In this document: positions 20,001 to 32,700 of the stretch, piece after piece
Position numbering within the stretch: the stretch's first letter is position 1
Layout of the letters: each line of letters begins with the position of its first letter
Origin: Otatea glauca
Taxonomy: Eukaryota > Streptophyta > Magnoliopsida > Poales > Poaceae
Direction of reading: 5' to 3'
NCBI GenBank assembly: GCA_036346275.1
Contig: CM070723.1
Coordinates: 62,001 to 126,000 of the forward strand
DNA length: 64,000 bases
Translations under genes and position numbers: made by a program
Notes under the pieces: generated by a model
The model's database searches: none
What the model was told of the DNA's origin: nothing
The model's input: only the letters and a program-made list of their open reading frames with translations

Positions 20001-21975
20001 TCTTTTCTTAACCTAAATATGACGTGTTGGAGTTAGTTCAACCAGGTATGATCGTATCCGTAGTTCAACTGACTTACACGGCGTGCCGCCGCGTACACTC
20101 TTCTACTAATAAATACTCCTCATAGCAAGGAAGAAGCATCCTGTCAGCTGCTTAATTAAGCCTGTACGTCTTGTTGTATGGAGTAGTAGCTTGGTAAGCG
20201 CAGAAACGGAAAAGGATAAGGGTGCTGGTTTGTTTTGCGGTCCGGCGCATGGCGTCTTAGGAGGGCTCTAAAAGGGCCTTAAAGTCTGCTACGGTCTCGT
20301 GAGTCTAGCAACATATATACGACGATCGATCTCGTCCTGAATTCTGCACAGACAGACATACGATCGATCTCGATCTCTCTCTGTCTCTATCTACTAGCAT
20401 ATAATTAGCTAGCTAGGATTCTATCATATACGTACGCTGTAATTAATCTTGCTGGCAATAATCGTACGTACGTATCATCGATTCTGAAATTATATGTTCT
20501 TGCTGCATGCGAGTTACATGCATGGAGATGGACGCTTGGGGCCAGTGGACAAAAACAAACAAGCTCACCCACCAGCAGGAGCGGAGCCAAGAAGTCATAA
20601 ATATCTACGTAAGAAGCTAGTAACATTTGGGCCAGTTCAGACCGATCCAAGACTTGAATTAGGTTGGCTCCGTCCCTACCCACCAGAAAAGGGATATATA
20701 GCCAGCCCCATTCGTAAGACATTATTATTCCAGTGGAGTAGCTTCAATTCCTTGTGTTGATGATCTATTCATTTTTTATTTTTTTGTTAGAGATCCAGAT
20801 GAAGTTTGATTGTTGGGATGGAGATTTTCTTCTCCGTACCTAAACCCTGCACTTGCGGTGAGTAGTTCTCAAAGCAAAGCGATTCATACCATGCGTGCGC
20901 CTTGATGATTGATGCCTTCCTCCCTTTGTCAGTTTTCGACAGCACAGCACACCACAGCGAAGATGCTAATGTATGCTCGCGAAAAGATTATCTAAAAAAT
21001 TTGAAATTACATTTAGGTCTTCCGATCGATTTTTCAAAAAAAGAAAAAAAAATGAAGTTATGTTTCAGTCTCTCCACGGTTTACGTTCAGCTCTCCCCAT
21101 GGTTTTTAGCAGAATGGATCTGACAAAAAATAAAATTACGTTTAGGTCCTAAGAAATCGGTTTTTATCATATTGGACCTGAGAAAACAAAATTACGTTTA
21201 GACCCCTCCACGGTTTTCTAAAAAAACACAGATTCGTCGACGGTTTATGGCAGTCCATAGATTCACTGACGGATCCTAACGACATGTTTTTTAAAAAAAA
21301 CAAGAAAATCAGAATTACGAAAAAAAAAACGAAAAAAAGTTTGTTTTCTCCCAAAAACAAAAAACACACAAATTCGCCGTCGGCTTATAGCAGTCCACAG
21401 ATTTGTCGATGGGTCTTAGCGACCTATTTTTTAAAAAAACAAGAAAACTGGAATGATGCAAAAAAAAAAAACTAAAATACGTTTAAGTCCCTTCGCATTT
21501 TTCTCAAAAAAAAATTACAGATTCGCCGACGGCTCCTAGCGCTTCTATGAGCCCATCTTTTTAAAAAAAAACCAAGAAAACCGAAATTATGCATTTTTTC
21601 TGAAATATCCGTGTGACCAAATTTTCATGCAACGCGACATCGCGCAACCGAATTTCTAAAATTTCGCACGAGCGCGTGCTAGTTCTATTTGTCTTTCACG
21701 CTAGGCTAGCCATAAGAATAAGAAGATACAAAAATGGAGTAGTAATTGCTGACGAAATTACTACTACAAAATAATAATACAAGTCTGTATAGCGGTCGGT
21801 CGCTATTGGATTTCCACTGAATAGATAAATACTAGTCCGTATATAGTGTATGTACTAGCTTAGGGCTTAGCAGAAAGGAAAGGAGACACGTCCCCATGCC
21901 GACGGTTGCGAATTAGGGATTACCCATCGCCTTCGTCTTCCTCGCCGAGGCGTCTATCCATCGACGAGGAAGGCC
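20001..21975. other. Intergenic region upstream of the phospholipase C gene
   Basis: No gene is supported. 20330-20480 is rich in cgatcgatctcg, ctctctctgtctct and acgtacgtac words, as in grass promoters or 5' leaders, but no coding frame follows it. 21000-21610 is the repeat described separately. 21840-21975 should hold the core promoter and leader of the phospholipase C gene; I see no unambiguous TATA box. Confidence 0.35.
21120..21610. repeat. Tandem A-rich repeat with cgacgg/tagcag core, period about 140 bp
   Basis: Three copies start near 21230, 21370 and 21515. Each holds acagattcg-cg-cgg, tagcagtccacagattc or its remnant, tcctagcgac, then ttttttaaaaaaaacaagaaaa and gaattatgc-aaaaaa, then aaattacgtttaagtccc. 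The segment aaaattacgtttaggtcc recurs once more just before the first copy. It is non-coding. Confidence 0.6.
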
Positions 21976-24900
21976 ATGGGGACGTATAAGTGCTGCCTCA
22001 TCTTCAAGCGCCGCTTCCGCTGGACCGACGCGCCGCCACCCGACGACGTCCGCGCCCTCTTCACCCTCCACGCTGGCAAGGGGCCCCACATGGACGCCTC
22101 CGGCCTCCGCCGCTACCTCTACGCCACCGGCCACGACGGCCTCGACGACGCCGATGTCGACCGCCTCCTCGACCAGATCCGCCAGGGCCGCGCGCCCCGC
22201 ATCCCGCGCGTCGGCCGCCCGCTCATCGCCCTCGACGACTTCCACCGCTTCCTCTTCTCCCACGACCTCAACCCACCCATCCGCCAGCGGCAGGTCCACC
22301 ACGACATGACCGCGCCGCTCTCCCACTACTTCATATACACCGGCCACAACTCCTACCTCACCGGCAACCAGCTCAGCAGCGACTGCAGCGACATCCCGAT
22401 CATCAAGGCGCTCCAGAGGGGCGTCAGGGTCATCGAACTCGACATGTGGCCCAATTCCACAAAGGATGACATCAACATCCTCCACGGCAGGTTGCTGCTT
22501 CCTTGCTATACCTTTCCTTTTATTCCTCATTCTTTTCAGAATTATCATGCCCAAACTGTGTGACTAACATTATCATGGCGTCCAAACTCAATTAAACAAT
22601 CGATACGTTTCACAGCAAATTCAGCTTCATGTAATCATCATTCCTAGGTTTGACGATACTGCCAATATATAATAATACTGTAGCTTTCTCCTGGAAGCTT
22701 ACATTGTGTGCTTTTATCTTACAAAAGAATACAAATTCAATTATGAATAGGACATTGACCACCCCAGTTTCACTGATGAAATGCTTGGGATCCATCAAAG
22801 AATACGCCTTTGTTGCGTCCCAGTATCCTGTTATCATAACACTGGAAGACCACCTTCCACCTGGTCTCCAGGATAAAGTAGCCAAGGTAGCCGAATTTTG
22901 CTCTCTGTAATTGCTATATCCCCCTCTAGTTGCACTCCTCTAACAGATGCTTTTGAATTTTCTTTTTCTCAGATGGTTCTTGAAGTATTTGGCGACATGC
23001 TGTACTTCCCTAATACAGAACATCTCAAAGAATTCCCTTCACCTGAAGAGCTCAAGGGCCGTGTCCTCCTATCGACAAAGCCCCCAAAAGAGTATCTTGA
23101 AGCGAAGGATGGTGGTACCATGGATGCTCAGCTCCATCTCGGCAAAGGAGCTGACGACGATGTGGCATGGGGAAAAGAAGTCCCAGATATTCAGACTGAA
23201 ATCCAATCTGCTGACAAAGTACTGGTTTCAAGTTCTTCCACATTACCTGCTCCTTTTTTCGGCCCGTAAAATATGTTCAGCAAGATTTCACCAGCACAAT
23301 TGTATCTGTTCGATCAGCATGACGATGATGTCTCAGAGCACCAAAGAGACAATAACGAGGAGGAGGAGGAGGAGGAGGAGGAGGAGGAACAGAAAATGCA
23401 ACATCTAGCTCCACAGTATAAACACCTTATTACTATCAGAGCAGGAAAGCCAAAGGGTGCTCTGGTTGATGCCTTGAAGAACGATCCATACAAAGTTAGG
23501 CGGCTCAGTTTGAGCGAGCAAGAACTCGCGAAAGTGGCAGCTCACCATGGTACCGACATTGTGAGGTATACATCTAATAAGTAAATAAAATTGCTCTTAT
23601 GAACACTGCTCTTTCTTTCCGTTAATGACTGAAGTTCGATGAGGGACACTAGAAAGATACCATATTTCCGTGCACTGCAAAAATATGTGGTGCTTGAGAT
23701 CCTCTTTTGTTACCTCTAGCTGACTGAAGTGCTTAATCCTCGCTGCCTCAAAAAAAGTTGTTCTCAATATTTTTGTTCCAAACAGGTTCACACAGAGAAA
23801 CTTACTGAGGATATACCCAAAGGGCACTCGGGTCACCTCATCCAACTATAATCCATTTCTTGGTTGGGTGCACGGTGCTCAGATGGTGGCCTTCAATATG
23901 CAGGTGCGTTTCTTTTCCTGAGCAATTGGGTGCAATGGTGTTTCTGTATGTTCTACATTTCTAGTTAGGTAAATTCAGTGAGGGAATCAATTTGTGATAT
24001 GCAGTGAGCCAGTGACATGAGCTCAAGTGGGTTGTAATCCAGTCCCGACAACCTTAACTATTGCAAACAAGTAGCTGAGAACGTGCATTGCAGTGACTAA
24101 ATTGGTTCTTTATGTGTATGCACTATTTAACACAATGATCCGTCAAAAAAGCTTTATAATTGGTGGATCACAAGAAGTCACCAATGTCTTTGCATCAATA
24201 TGGGCATACTGAGCTCTTGCCTAAATTCGAACAGCCTGGAGTTTCTAACTGCGTTTGGTCATATGTTGCCACTTTTCGTACTGACATGTTACAACAACAT
24301 GATATTTCTTGCAGGGATATGGAAGAGCCCTTTGGTTAATGCATGGATTTTATAAAGCCAATGGTGGCTGTGGTTATGTGAAGAAACCAGATTTCTTGAT
24401 GCAAACTGAACCAGACGTTCTTTATCATAAAGAACCCCAACCTGTGAAAACATTGAAGGTATGTCTTTTACTTTGTTTGCACCAGTTGAAACTCAAGAGA
24501 CAGATGAACTGCTGCTTTTCAGGTGAAAGTATACATGGGCGATGGTTGGCGGATGGACTTTAAGCAGACACACTTTGATCAATATTCTCCTCCAGATTTT
24601 TATGCACGGGTACGTAGGAATCAGATTTGGCACGCCAATAGCTTTACATACAAGCAACAGCAATGCAACACTCTTCTTATTGAGTGGAGTGGACTGACCC
24701 AAGGCAAGAGGCCCTAGTAAACACTTGTCTGAAACTGCCTAACCTCAGTGCTTGTGTTCACTGTTAAGATTGGGAACCTTGATGTGGAGGAAGCCTTTGA
24801 CTCTCTGACATTTAGAAGTTAACTTGTAGTATCCATTCGCTGACAGGTTGGGATAGCTGGAGTTCCGGCGGACTCTGTAATGAAGAAGACCAAGGCAATA

Positions 24901-25140
24901 GAGGACAACTGGGTGCCGGTATGGGAAGAGGAGTTCACCTTCTCTTTGACTGTCCCCGAGATTGCATTGCTCCGGGTGGAGGTGCACGAGTACGACATGT
25001 CCGAGAAGGACGACTTCGGCGGCCAGACCGTGCTGCCGGTGTCGGAGCTGCGGCCCGGGATCCGAGCGGTGGCGCTCTACGACCGGAAAGGGTTCAAGTT
25101 GAACAACGTGAAGCTTCTCATGCGCTTCGAGTTTGTCTGA
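21976..25140 (+). CDS. Phosphoinositide-specific phospholipase C
   Basis: The enzyme cleaves PIP2 at the plasma membrane to inositol trisphosphate and diacylglycerol in calcium signalling. By-eye coding exons: 21976-22490, 22751-22886, 22973-23218, 23318-23565, 23786-23903, 24315-24458, 24524-24609 shifted to 24523-24609, and 24847-25140. They join in phase to 595 residues, the usual plant PLC length. Order: EF-hand-like N-terminus (about 20-100); catalytic X domain from about 114 with TGHNSYLTGNQ and RVIELDMWPN; an acidic linker with a long Glu run; Y domain with KVRRLSLSEQEL, IYPKGTRVTSSNYNP and GGCGYVKKP; then a C2 domain (about 465-590) with WVPVWEEEFTF and DDFGGQ. Catalytic histidines of the X domain are present. 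Exon 4 has competing acceptors; only the one ending at 23317 keeps the frame. Which PLC paralogue it is cannot be told here. Confidence 0.9.
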
Positions 25141-25730
25141 GAGACGATGCTCGGCTCCGTCGCGGTTGTTGTATGCATCTGTGCATTATCTCCTGTGTAA
25201 GTAATGTGTGAGTGGGTGTTGATATGGGATGCGATGCTTGTGTGAAAAATGTGCATTATTGTATGATTGTATTACGTGCCGGTTGTGTTGGATTTGTTGT
25301 ACAAGGCGGCAGGGTGGTGTTGATGAAACAATTCGACCAGTTGAGTGAAAACAAGGCTACATGCCAGGTTCAATGCTTGTCACTCTCAATGGATGGATCG
25401 ATCTCATCGATCGATCATTAGCAAAGATGGCCTCCACGACGGGAACATAAATAAATAATAAAGATTTTGGTCAGGAGAATTGTGGGCAGAAATTCTGAGT
25501 GGCCGAAGAGAGGAGAGGGCAACGGACGCGCATCGGTCATTGCCCCTCGTCGACGTCTTAGTCTTACTCCTCCATTCCAAACTTAGCGTTCCTCGTCACC
25601 GCATTTGGTTTGGGCCTGGTTGCCCTTCACATATTAGGTAGGGAGCCCCCTTCTTCCAACATCCTCTTACTCCTCTTGTTGTATTCTGGCACTCGTTGAT
25701 GCCATGTGTGACTTCATCCCAGGCCCAGCT
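25141..25730. other. 3' region of the phospholipase C gene and spacer
   Basis: 25141-25450 is presumably the 3' untranslated region; no canonical poly(A) signal stands out except the weak aataaataat at about 25450. No further gene is seen before the Copia insertion at 25731. Confidence 0.35.
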
Positions 25731-28700
25731 CATTTTGTTAAGGAGTTAAGTGGGCAACTAACTGTCAACTCTTAGAATAGGTGTTTTTTAGATATCATCA
25801 ACTTTCACCCATTAGCTCGTATAAATGTGTAACACATGTGTAATAAAAAGTGATCTCTCATTCTCGAGTTCAATCTCTACTATACTTTCAACACGTTATC
25901 AACACTACTCTAATCCACGAGTACGGCGACCACTGAGCACGGGCAAACAGAGGCCGACGGCAAACGAGAGGATCACCAGCCACATCCTGGACACGGTAAA
26001 TCTAATGACGCAGAACAACGACGATGTTTGTACGTTGCCAACAAGTTGTTGGGGTCATGCGGTCTTGCACGCCACAAAACTAATCCAAATAAGACCAAGT
26101 GCATATCATACGGTCTCCCCATTGCAATTAATACGTGAAAATGAACCAAGTATTTCCCATCTACAAAAATTCGATTGCGCATTATACGTACCGATTTCAC
26201 CACCACAGCGTACATTAATGGGTCCTCATAGGAAGTTGGGGATCTATGTGGGGTTTAATTCTTCGTCAATAATAAAATACCTTGAGCTATTAACAGGGGA
26301 TCTGTTTACAGTTTGGTACACTGATTGTATTTTTGATGAGGACTATTTTCCGGTATTAGGGGGAGATAAGTACCACAAAGAATACCGAGAAATAGATTGG
26401 AATGCCACTGGTATTCAGTCCTTAGAGCCACGTACTAAAGAATCTGAACGGGGGTTCAGAGAATAATAAATTTGCAATAAATTACAAATAATCTGCCAGA
26501 TGCATTTACTGATTACAAGGGTATTACAAAATCATATATACCCGCAGTCAATGTACCAGAAAGAGTGGAGGTACCTCAGAAAGCTACTCTTGCCCCTAAT
26601 GAGAAGAAGAGTGGGAGAATTCCGGATAAAAAGGACTTAGTTCCGCGGATATGTTCGCAAAAACGGAATTCTTCTAAAGGTAAAGGTATAGTACTTAAAT
26701 CAATAAAAGAAACTCAACATGAGGTTGAGAATCATCAAAGGAATGGTAAACTCGGCATCAAAGTGCGCACAAATTTAAATGCTGGGACATCAGAACCCCT
26801 AGACTCCGTTGTTATGGGAAATCACAAGGAGTTAGAGGATGTAAATGAAGAAATTTCAGCGAATTATGTCAATTCGGGAGAATTATATAAAAGAGATACT
26901 ACAATTGTCGACATACATTTTGCCTCAAAGATTGCTGAGAGCCTTCAACTGGATCCAGAACCAAAGACCATGGCAGAGTGCATGAAGCGCTCAGATTGGG
27001 TCAAATGGAAGAAAGCAATTGAAGCAGAATTGGTCTCGCTTAATAAAAGGGAGGTATTTGGTCCAATAACACCAACTCCTCCTAAAGTGTTTCCTGTGGG
27101 AAACAAATGGGTTTTTGTTCATAAAAGGAATGAAAACAATGAAGTGAGATACAAAGCGAGGCTTGTAGCCCAAGGGTTCATGCAGAGACCCAGCATCGAT
27201 TACGATGAGACATACTCTCCCGTTATAAGTGGAATAACGTTCCAATATCTAATATCTCTGGTAGTTAATATGAAAGTATCAATGCAGTTAATGGATGTAG
27301 TGACCACATATTTGTATGGGTCATTAGATTCGGATATTTACATGAAAGTCCCTGAAGGGGTTAAAATTTTGAATCCTAATGCAAATCGCAACATGTATAT
27401 TGTCAAGTTGAAAAAGTCGCTATATGGATTAAAGCAGTCAGGAAGGATATGGTACAACCGACTAAGTTTCTTTTGAAGAAAGATACTCCAATAATGATGA
27501 TTGTCCATGCGTGTTTATAAAGAAATCCCAAAGTGGATTCTGTATCATCTCAGTATATGTTGATGATTTAAATATCATAGGAACCACAAGGGACATATAA
27601 GAGGAAAGTAACCATCTTGTGACAGAACTTGAGATGAAAGATTTGGGTAAGACCAAATTTTGCTTAGGCTTACAGCTTGAACATGTTCCTAAAGGAATAT
27701 TTGTGCACCAGTCTGCATATATCCAGAAGATATTGGAGAAATTCAATATAGATAAATCATATCCAACGAAAACACCTATAGTCGTTAGATCCCTTAATGT
27801 GGATAAAGACCCATTCAGACCTAGGGAAGAGATGAAGAGATATTGGGGCCGGAAGTTCCATATCTTAGTGCCATCGGAGCACTAATGTATCTTGCAAATT
27901 GCACTAAGCCTGACATTGCATTTGCAGTCAATCTATTGGCTAGATACAGCGCATCACCAACAAAAGGCATTTGGCTAATGTTAAACAAGTCCTCAAGTAC
28001 CTTAATGGTACAAAAGATCTTGGTTTGATGTTTCAAAGAAATCAATATATGACTTTAATTGGATACACAGATGTTGGCTATCCATCTAATCCTCACAGTA
28101 CCAAGTCACAGACTGGATTTGTTTTCCTTTATAGTAGTACGGCTATTTCATGGAAGTCTTGTAAACAGACTTTAGTTGCCACTTCCACTAATTATTTTGA
28201 AATAATTACTTTATATGAAGCATCACATGAATGTGTATGACTTCGCAGAATGATTAACCACATACAAATGTCATATGGTATTAATCCATTGGAATCTCCT
28301 ACCATTATCTATGAAGATAATGATGCCTGTGTTGCTCAGATGCAAACAGGCTATATAAAGAGTAATATAACAAAATATATTGCTCATACGCTATTTTATC
28401 CTCACGAACTTCAAAAGAGTGTTGAGATAAATGTCTTGCAAACGAAGTCATGTGAAAATCTAACCGATTTATTCACTAAGTCTTTACCGACGTGCTCGTT
28501 TCAAAGATGTGTCCAGGGGATCGGTATGAGACGGCTTCATGAGTTGCAAGGTTCAAAGAAAGTTAACCCTTGAACTAGAACATGTTGCACTCTTTTCCTT
28601 TATGAGTTTTACATAAATATTTTCTCATAGAAGGTTTTTCATGAGGCAACATTGAATATGAACTTATACCATAAAGTTTCTCCTTATATTTTTCTCATTG

Positions 28701-28981
28701 GGTTTTAAAGGAGTTTTAGATGGCATATAATTATGAGAACGAATCTCATATTTTTCTACAGGTTTTTGAAGGAGCTTATCGAAGCACATGAAGGTTGTGT
28801 TATTCGCCCAAGGGAGTGTTAAGTAGACAATTACCTGCCAACTCTTAAAATGGATGTCTTTTGTTGAATAAGTGTTTTTTAAACACCATCAACTTCCACC
28901 TGTTAATTTGTATAAATATGTAACATACAATAATGATCTCTCATTCTCGAGTTCAATCTCTACTCTACTTTCAACACATTT
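25731..28981 (+). mobile_element. Internally deleted Ty1/Copia retrotransposon with intact target duplication
   Basis: The 5' LTR is 25736-25893 and the 3' LTR 28817-28976 (158 and 160 bp). Both start TGTTAAG, end TTTCAACA and share the last 40 or so bases almost exactly. A primer-site-like cgttatcaacac follows the 5' LTR. The flanks are an exact 5-bp repeat CATTT at 25731-25735 and 28977-28981, so the borders are original. Gag, protease and the front of integrase are missing; the interior resumes in the C-terminal part of integrase. The LTRs differ at many positions in their upstream part, indicating an old insertion. It lies between the phospholipase C and symplekin genes, which are convergent. 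Confidence 0.85.
25975..28573 (+). pseudogene. Copia pol remnant: integrase C-terminus, reverse transcriptase, RNase H
   Basis: Copia order is kept. 25975-26466 carries an integrase C-terminal part (SCWGHAVLHATKLIQIRP, KLGIYVGF, LTGDLFTVWYTDCIF). 26565-27476 carries the RT start (WKKAIEAELVSLNKREVF, KWVFVHKRN, YKARLVAQGF), ending in a stop. The RT active-site motif YVDD is still readable near 27558, but in another frame. 27619-28573 holds the RT end and RNase H (KTKFCLGLQLEHVP, GYTDVGYPSN, YEDNDACVAQ, HTLFYPHEL, LTDLFTKSLP) with further stops at about 27885 and 28240. It cannot make a functional polyprotein. Confidence 0.85.
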
Positions 28982-29722
28982 GACAAACGCACCGGTTAGA
29001 TCGCAATTCATAACCAGAGTGGACTACTACTAGACCGCGAATCACAAATTATTCACACGACATATTTCTGCATCATCACAACAGTACGTCAGTAACATTC
29101 GACCACTACGTATGTAATCTCCATTGGCGAACAAGAAAGGCCGTTTCTATACTAGAGGTCAAGTCGTTGTAACTTCTTTACACAGACAAAACACTGTAAT
29201 AGCACACACAGTTGAAAGCTCTTACATTCTCTTGAGAAAGAAAGATCTCTCCTTGCCAAAACTCGGGGGAGAGAGAGCATCCAGCACCATCACAAATGTA
29301 GTTTCTTCCACATACCTGCATTGCCACTAGTCTAGGGCAGAAGAATGAAACTTCTCCTTTCACTATCCAAGGTAACGGTCTGTATATATCGCGGTGCCCA
29401 AAATTGCCCACCAACTAAATACATCTGTCATATTCACTACACAACACGGGGCTTGCCATGTCATCTTCCCCAACAAATATGGCAGCTCTTCATTGCCTAT
29501 AAAACGCCTCCTTCCCAGCACAATCCAGAAACACCAATGAGATATACCACATAGCGCACATCTTGGATGGTGCACAATGGGATCACACATGGGCACATCC
29601 CTGACGCACTGCACGAACACGAGTAGCAAGCATTAGTGTCATACGGATGATAAGTATAAAGCAAAAAGCATGGAATCAATGAAACTGTAAGGGGGCATTT
29701 TACCAGGGCTGCAGAGGGAATG
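28982..29722. other. Spacer and 3' region of the symplekin gene
   Basis: No domain-bearing frame is seen on either strand. The part nearest 29722 is presumably the 3' untranslated region of the minus-strand symplekin gene. Nothing else is recognised. Confidence 0.35.
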
Positions 29723-32700
29723 TTAACTGACAGCAGAAGATTCCTGAGTTACTTCTGTCGTAGTATCAGCAGCAGAACTACTGGTTTCGGCGGCCAGGTT
29801 TTGGCTACTTTGCGCTTGAGGTGCAGGTTGTTGTTGATCTTCAGCAAGACCCAAAACCACCAGGGTAGACCTGCCATAAAAGCACAAGCTCTGACCAGAT
29901 CCAGCACCACCTACTTGAAATGGATAGCACTTATGCTCGTAGAATATATCGAAGCAACAAACCTTGGAAGATTTGATCGCACATTTAGCTGGTTGGCATG
30001 CTCAACCAAGGGTGCCTTCAGTACAGGATTCTTGTTCAAGGCATTTTCAAGTTGAGGAGCTGGTAACTGATAAACCAAGTGCGATGTTATGGAAAATATA
30101 GATAAATGACAGCAAAAATGGAATTGGAATGAAGATGAAATTTGGCTTAAGGATAATGTGAAGTAAAAAAGGGGCCTGCATTTGGACCTTCAATTATTAG
30201 TCCGTTACCGTTTCTGTTTCTAGAACTATCATATCTAGTCAGTGGACCCATAAGCTCACCAAGAAATTAGCATATGGTGTGTAAAACTAACAGATGATCC
30301 CCATGCTACAGTGTGTTTTGCATAGAAGAACAAACAGATTTTACAGTTACAGGAGAAGCAAAAGTAGCCAACCTGCAGCAACACACCATATGACTGAGGT
30401 TTCGTCAAGATAGCACACTTCAGGAATCCTACCCACAACTTAGGATATTTCCATATCTGCCACAACAAACAATAACTGAAGTTCCAGAAAAATGAAAAAG
30501 CACTGCAACTAAAATCCTCTTCAATTATAAAAGTAAAGTACCTGCTTGCTAACAAGGCGTGACATGATCTCCATCACAAAATCCACCTGTAAGGAAGGCT
30601 CACTATCAGATTATAAGATCATGAGCAACAATTCTATAAGACTGAGAAACGATCCCTCAAGGTCTCCAAGAGATTGAAATATTAAAGAATTGTAATGCTT
30701 AAGAACTTCGACGTGTTATCATGGTAATAATGCAAAAGTACAGAAGATCCACATGACCGAGTCAGTAGGATTCTTATTAGCACTTCGATATAAATTAAGT
30801 CCCTGGATCCTTGATGGCCCGCGAAGAGAGGGAGGGAGGGGCATTACATACTGTTAAGCCAACAGGTTGCAAACCTGAGCAAACAATTCTTGCTTCCAAA
30901 GTAGTGATGTACCATACAACTACAAAAAGATCATTGATGTCTGTTTTCCAATAGAATCAGGTGCGTCAGTACAAGCACCAAAACTAAGGAAGTTACAAAC
31001 ACAAGTAAATAACCCCTTGCTTTTGAAGTATCACGTAACTGAGGGAAAAAAATCATGGATATATGCTTTCCAATAGAATCAGGGCCTGGACCAAAACATG
31101 ACCAACACGACAGCATGAACCTTGCATTTCAATTTAATTAAAGAATACTAAGATCATGTCATCCTTGGCATATCAGCGAATGTCTCTCAAGCTAGACTAT
31201 AACACTAAGACCATGTCATCCATTTCATGCCAGAAGATGCCTCTCGCAAACTAGGCCAGAGCATGAGGCAATTACACGAGCCATAGTTCACATAACGGGG
31301 TCATGCAGTTAACTCACCAATGCAGGAAATGCACCTATTGCTTGCATAACAGTTCGCATGAACAGCAAAGGAAGGGGAATTTGTTCAACCTGTGGAAAAA
31401 GTTGAGTTTGAGCAATGAGCCAATGAATAAATCATCATGCCATAAGGCAGGTAGAGCGGAAAACATGATCATATCCAGAGATAGATACCAATTGATTTAG
31501 TGCTTTTGCCAAAACTTGCTGAGTGAATATTGCCCTTTGCTCGAAGCAAGCAGCACAGGCATCTATAACCTACAGTAAGTTAAAATGAATTATCACTTTA
31601 ATAACCAGTATATGAAACTAACTCACCAAATGGTCTGCAGTGCAAAAATGGAAAACTAACAGACCTTTTTCAGTGGTATCCCTTCTTTCTCAGGATCTAT
31701 TACATGAATAGCAATCAAAATTTCTGATGGGTCAAGAGAAGGGCCATTTTGTGGTGATCCCTGCGATAAGTAGCAAGTTATGGTGCATGACACAAGCTAG
31801 AAAAGCCCTTAACTAAAACCAACCAGTGAAACATAACTGACTAAGTTATTTGAAAATTTGTAAGTCCAAAAGTGAAGTAGATATAAGTGCATACTAAGCA
31901 AATACTAAAGTTAAGAAGTTTTACATAAAGTGTGGAAATAAACATCCCAGCCCAGGCATGAACTCGAACTAGTATTTTATTGTCAGATCAATATCAAGGA
32001 ACCAACAGAAAGTATTCAAATCATAATTAAGGAACCAAAAGAAAATTAACTCAACCTGCACTTATTTCATACCAGAGAAAAACTAACCTGCAGGATTCGA
32101 GAAAGGGCAAGTTGAAACTTATCCATAGGAAGGTTAACAATATTGGGAAACACAGGCAGGACCTGAGAAAAAGCACAATGAAGAATAACTAATGTGAAAC
32201 TATATACAGAATATAGGTGGCATCTCGAAAATAATGATTAAGGTTCAAAACTGCACCACTAACACCAAGCAAGTTATTAAGGTTCATAACACTGGTTTTG
32301 AAAAATCCAATACCCAGGCTGGTCCCTGTTCCCAGCGGCTGGGTATAGGGAAAAAAACACCAGGTTGTTCGTCAATTCATATTAAAACAAGAGTTTTTAT
32401 TGCGAAACATTTACCATAGGGTAGTGCAAATTCAGTTTGGATTGAATAAAAGGTGAGCAGTTCAGCAACCACGCGCACAGTTAATGCAAATAACTGGCAC
32501 TACCCTGTGTGGTCATTAGGTGATTGTGGAAGATATACATGGAGTTAATAAGTATAAACATTATTTCAGTAGAGCCCAGCCCTCCCTTACTGTTTCCTGT
32601 CAGAAAATAAGTATAAACATTATCTAAATTCCACAGTAAAATAAAGCTAGCTATATGGTATGCATGCTGCTTGTTCCTTTTTATATCTAAAATGTTCAAA

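Noticed and set aside
22898..23408. A separate protein in the alternative frame across phospholipase C exon 3
   Set aside because: Runs out of phase with the X-Y domain reading and has no domain.
29720..30055. Plus-strand frame over the last symplekin exons
   Set aside because: The minus strand gives clear symplekin exons with splice borders; the plus frame has no domain.
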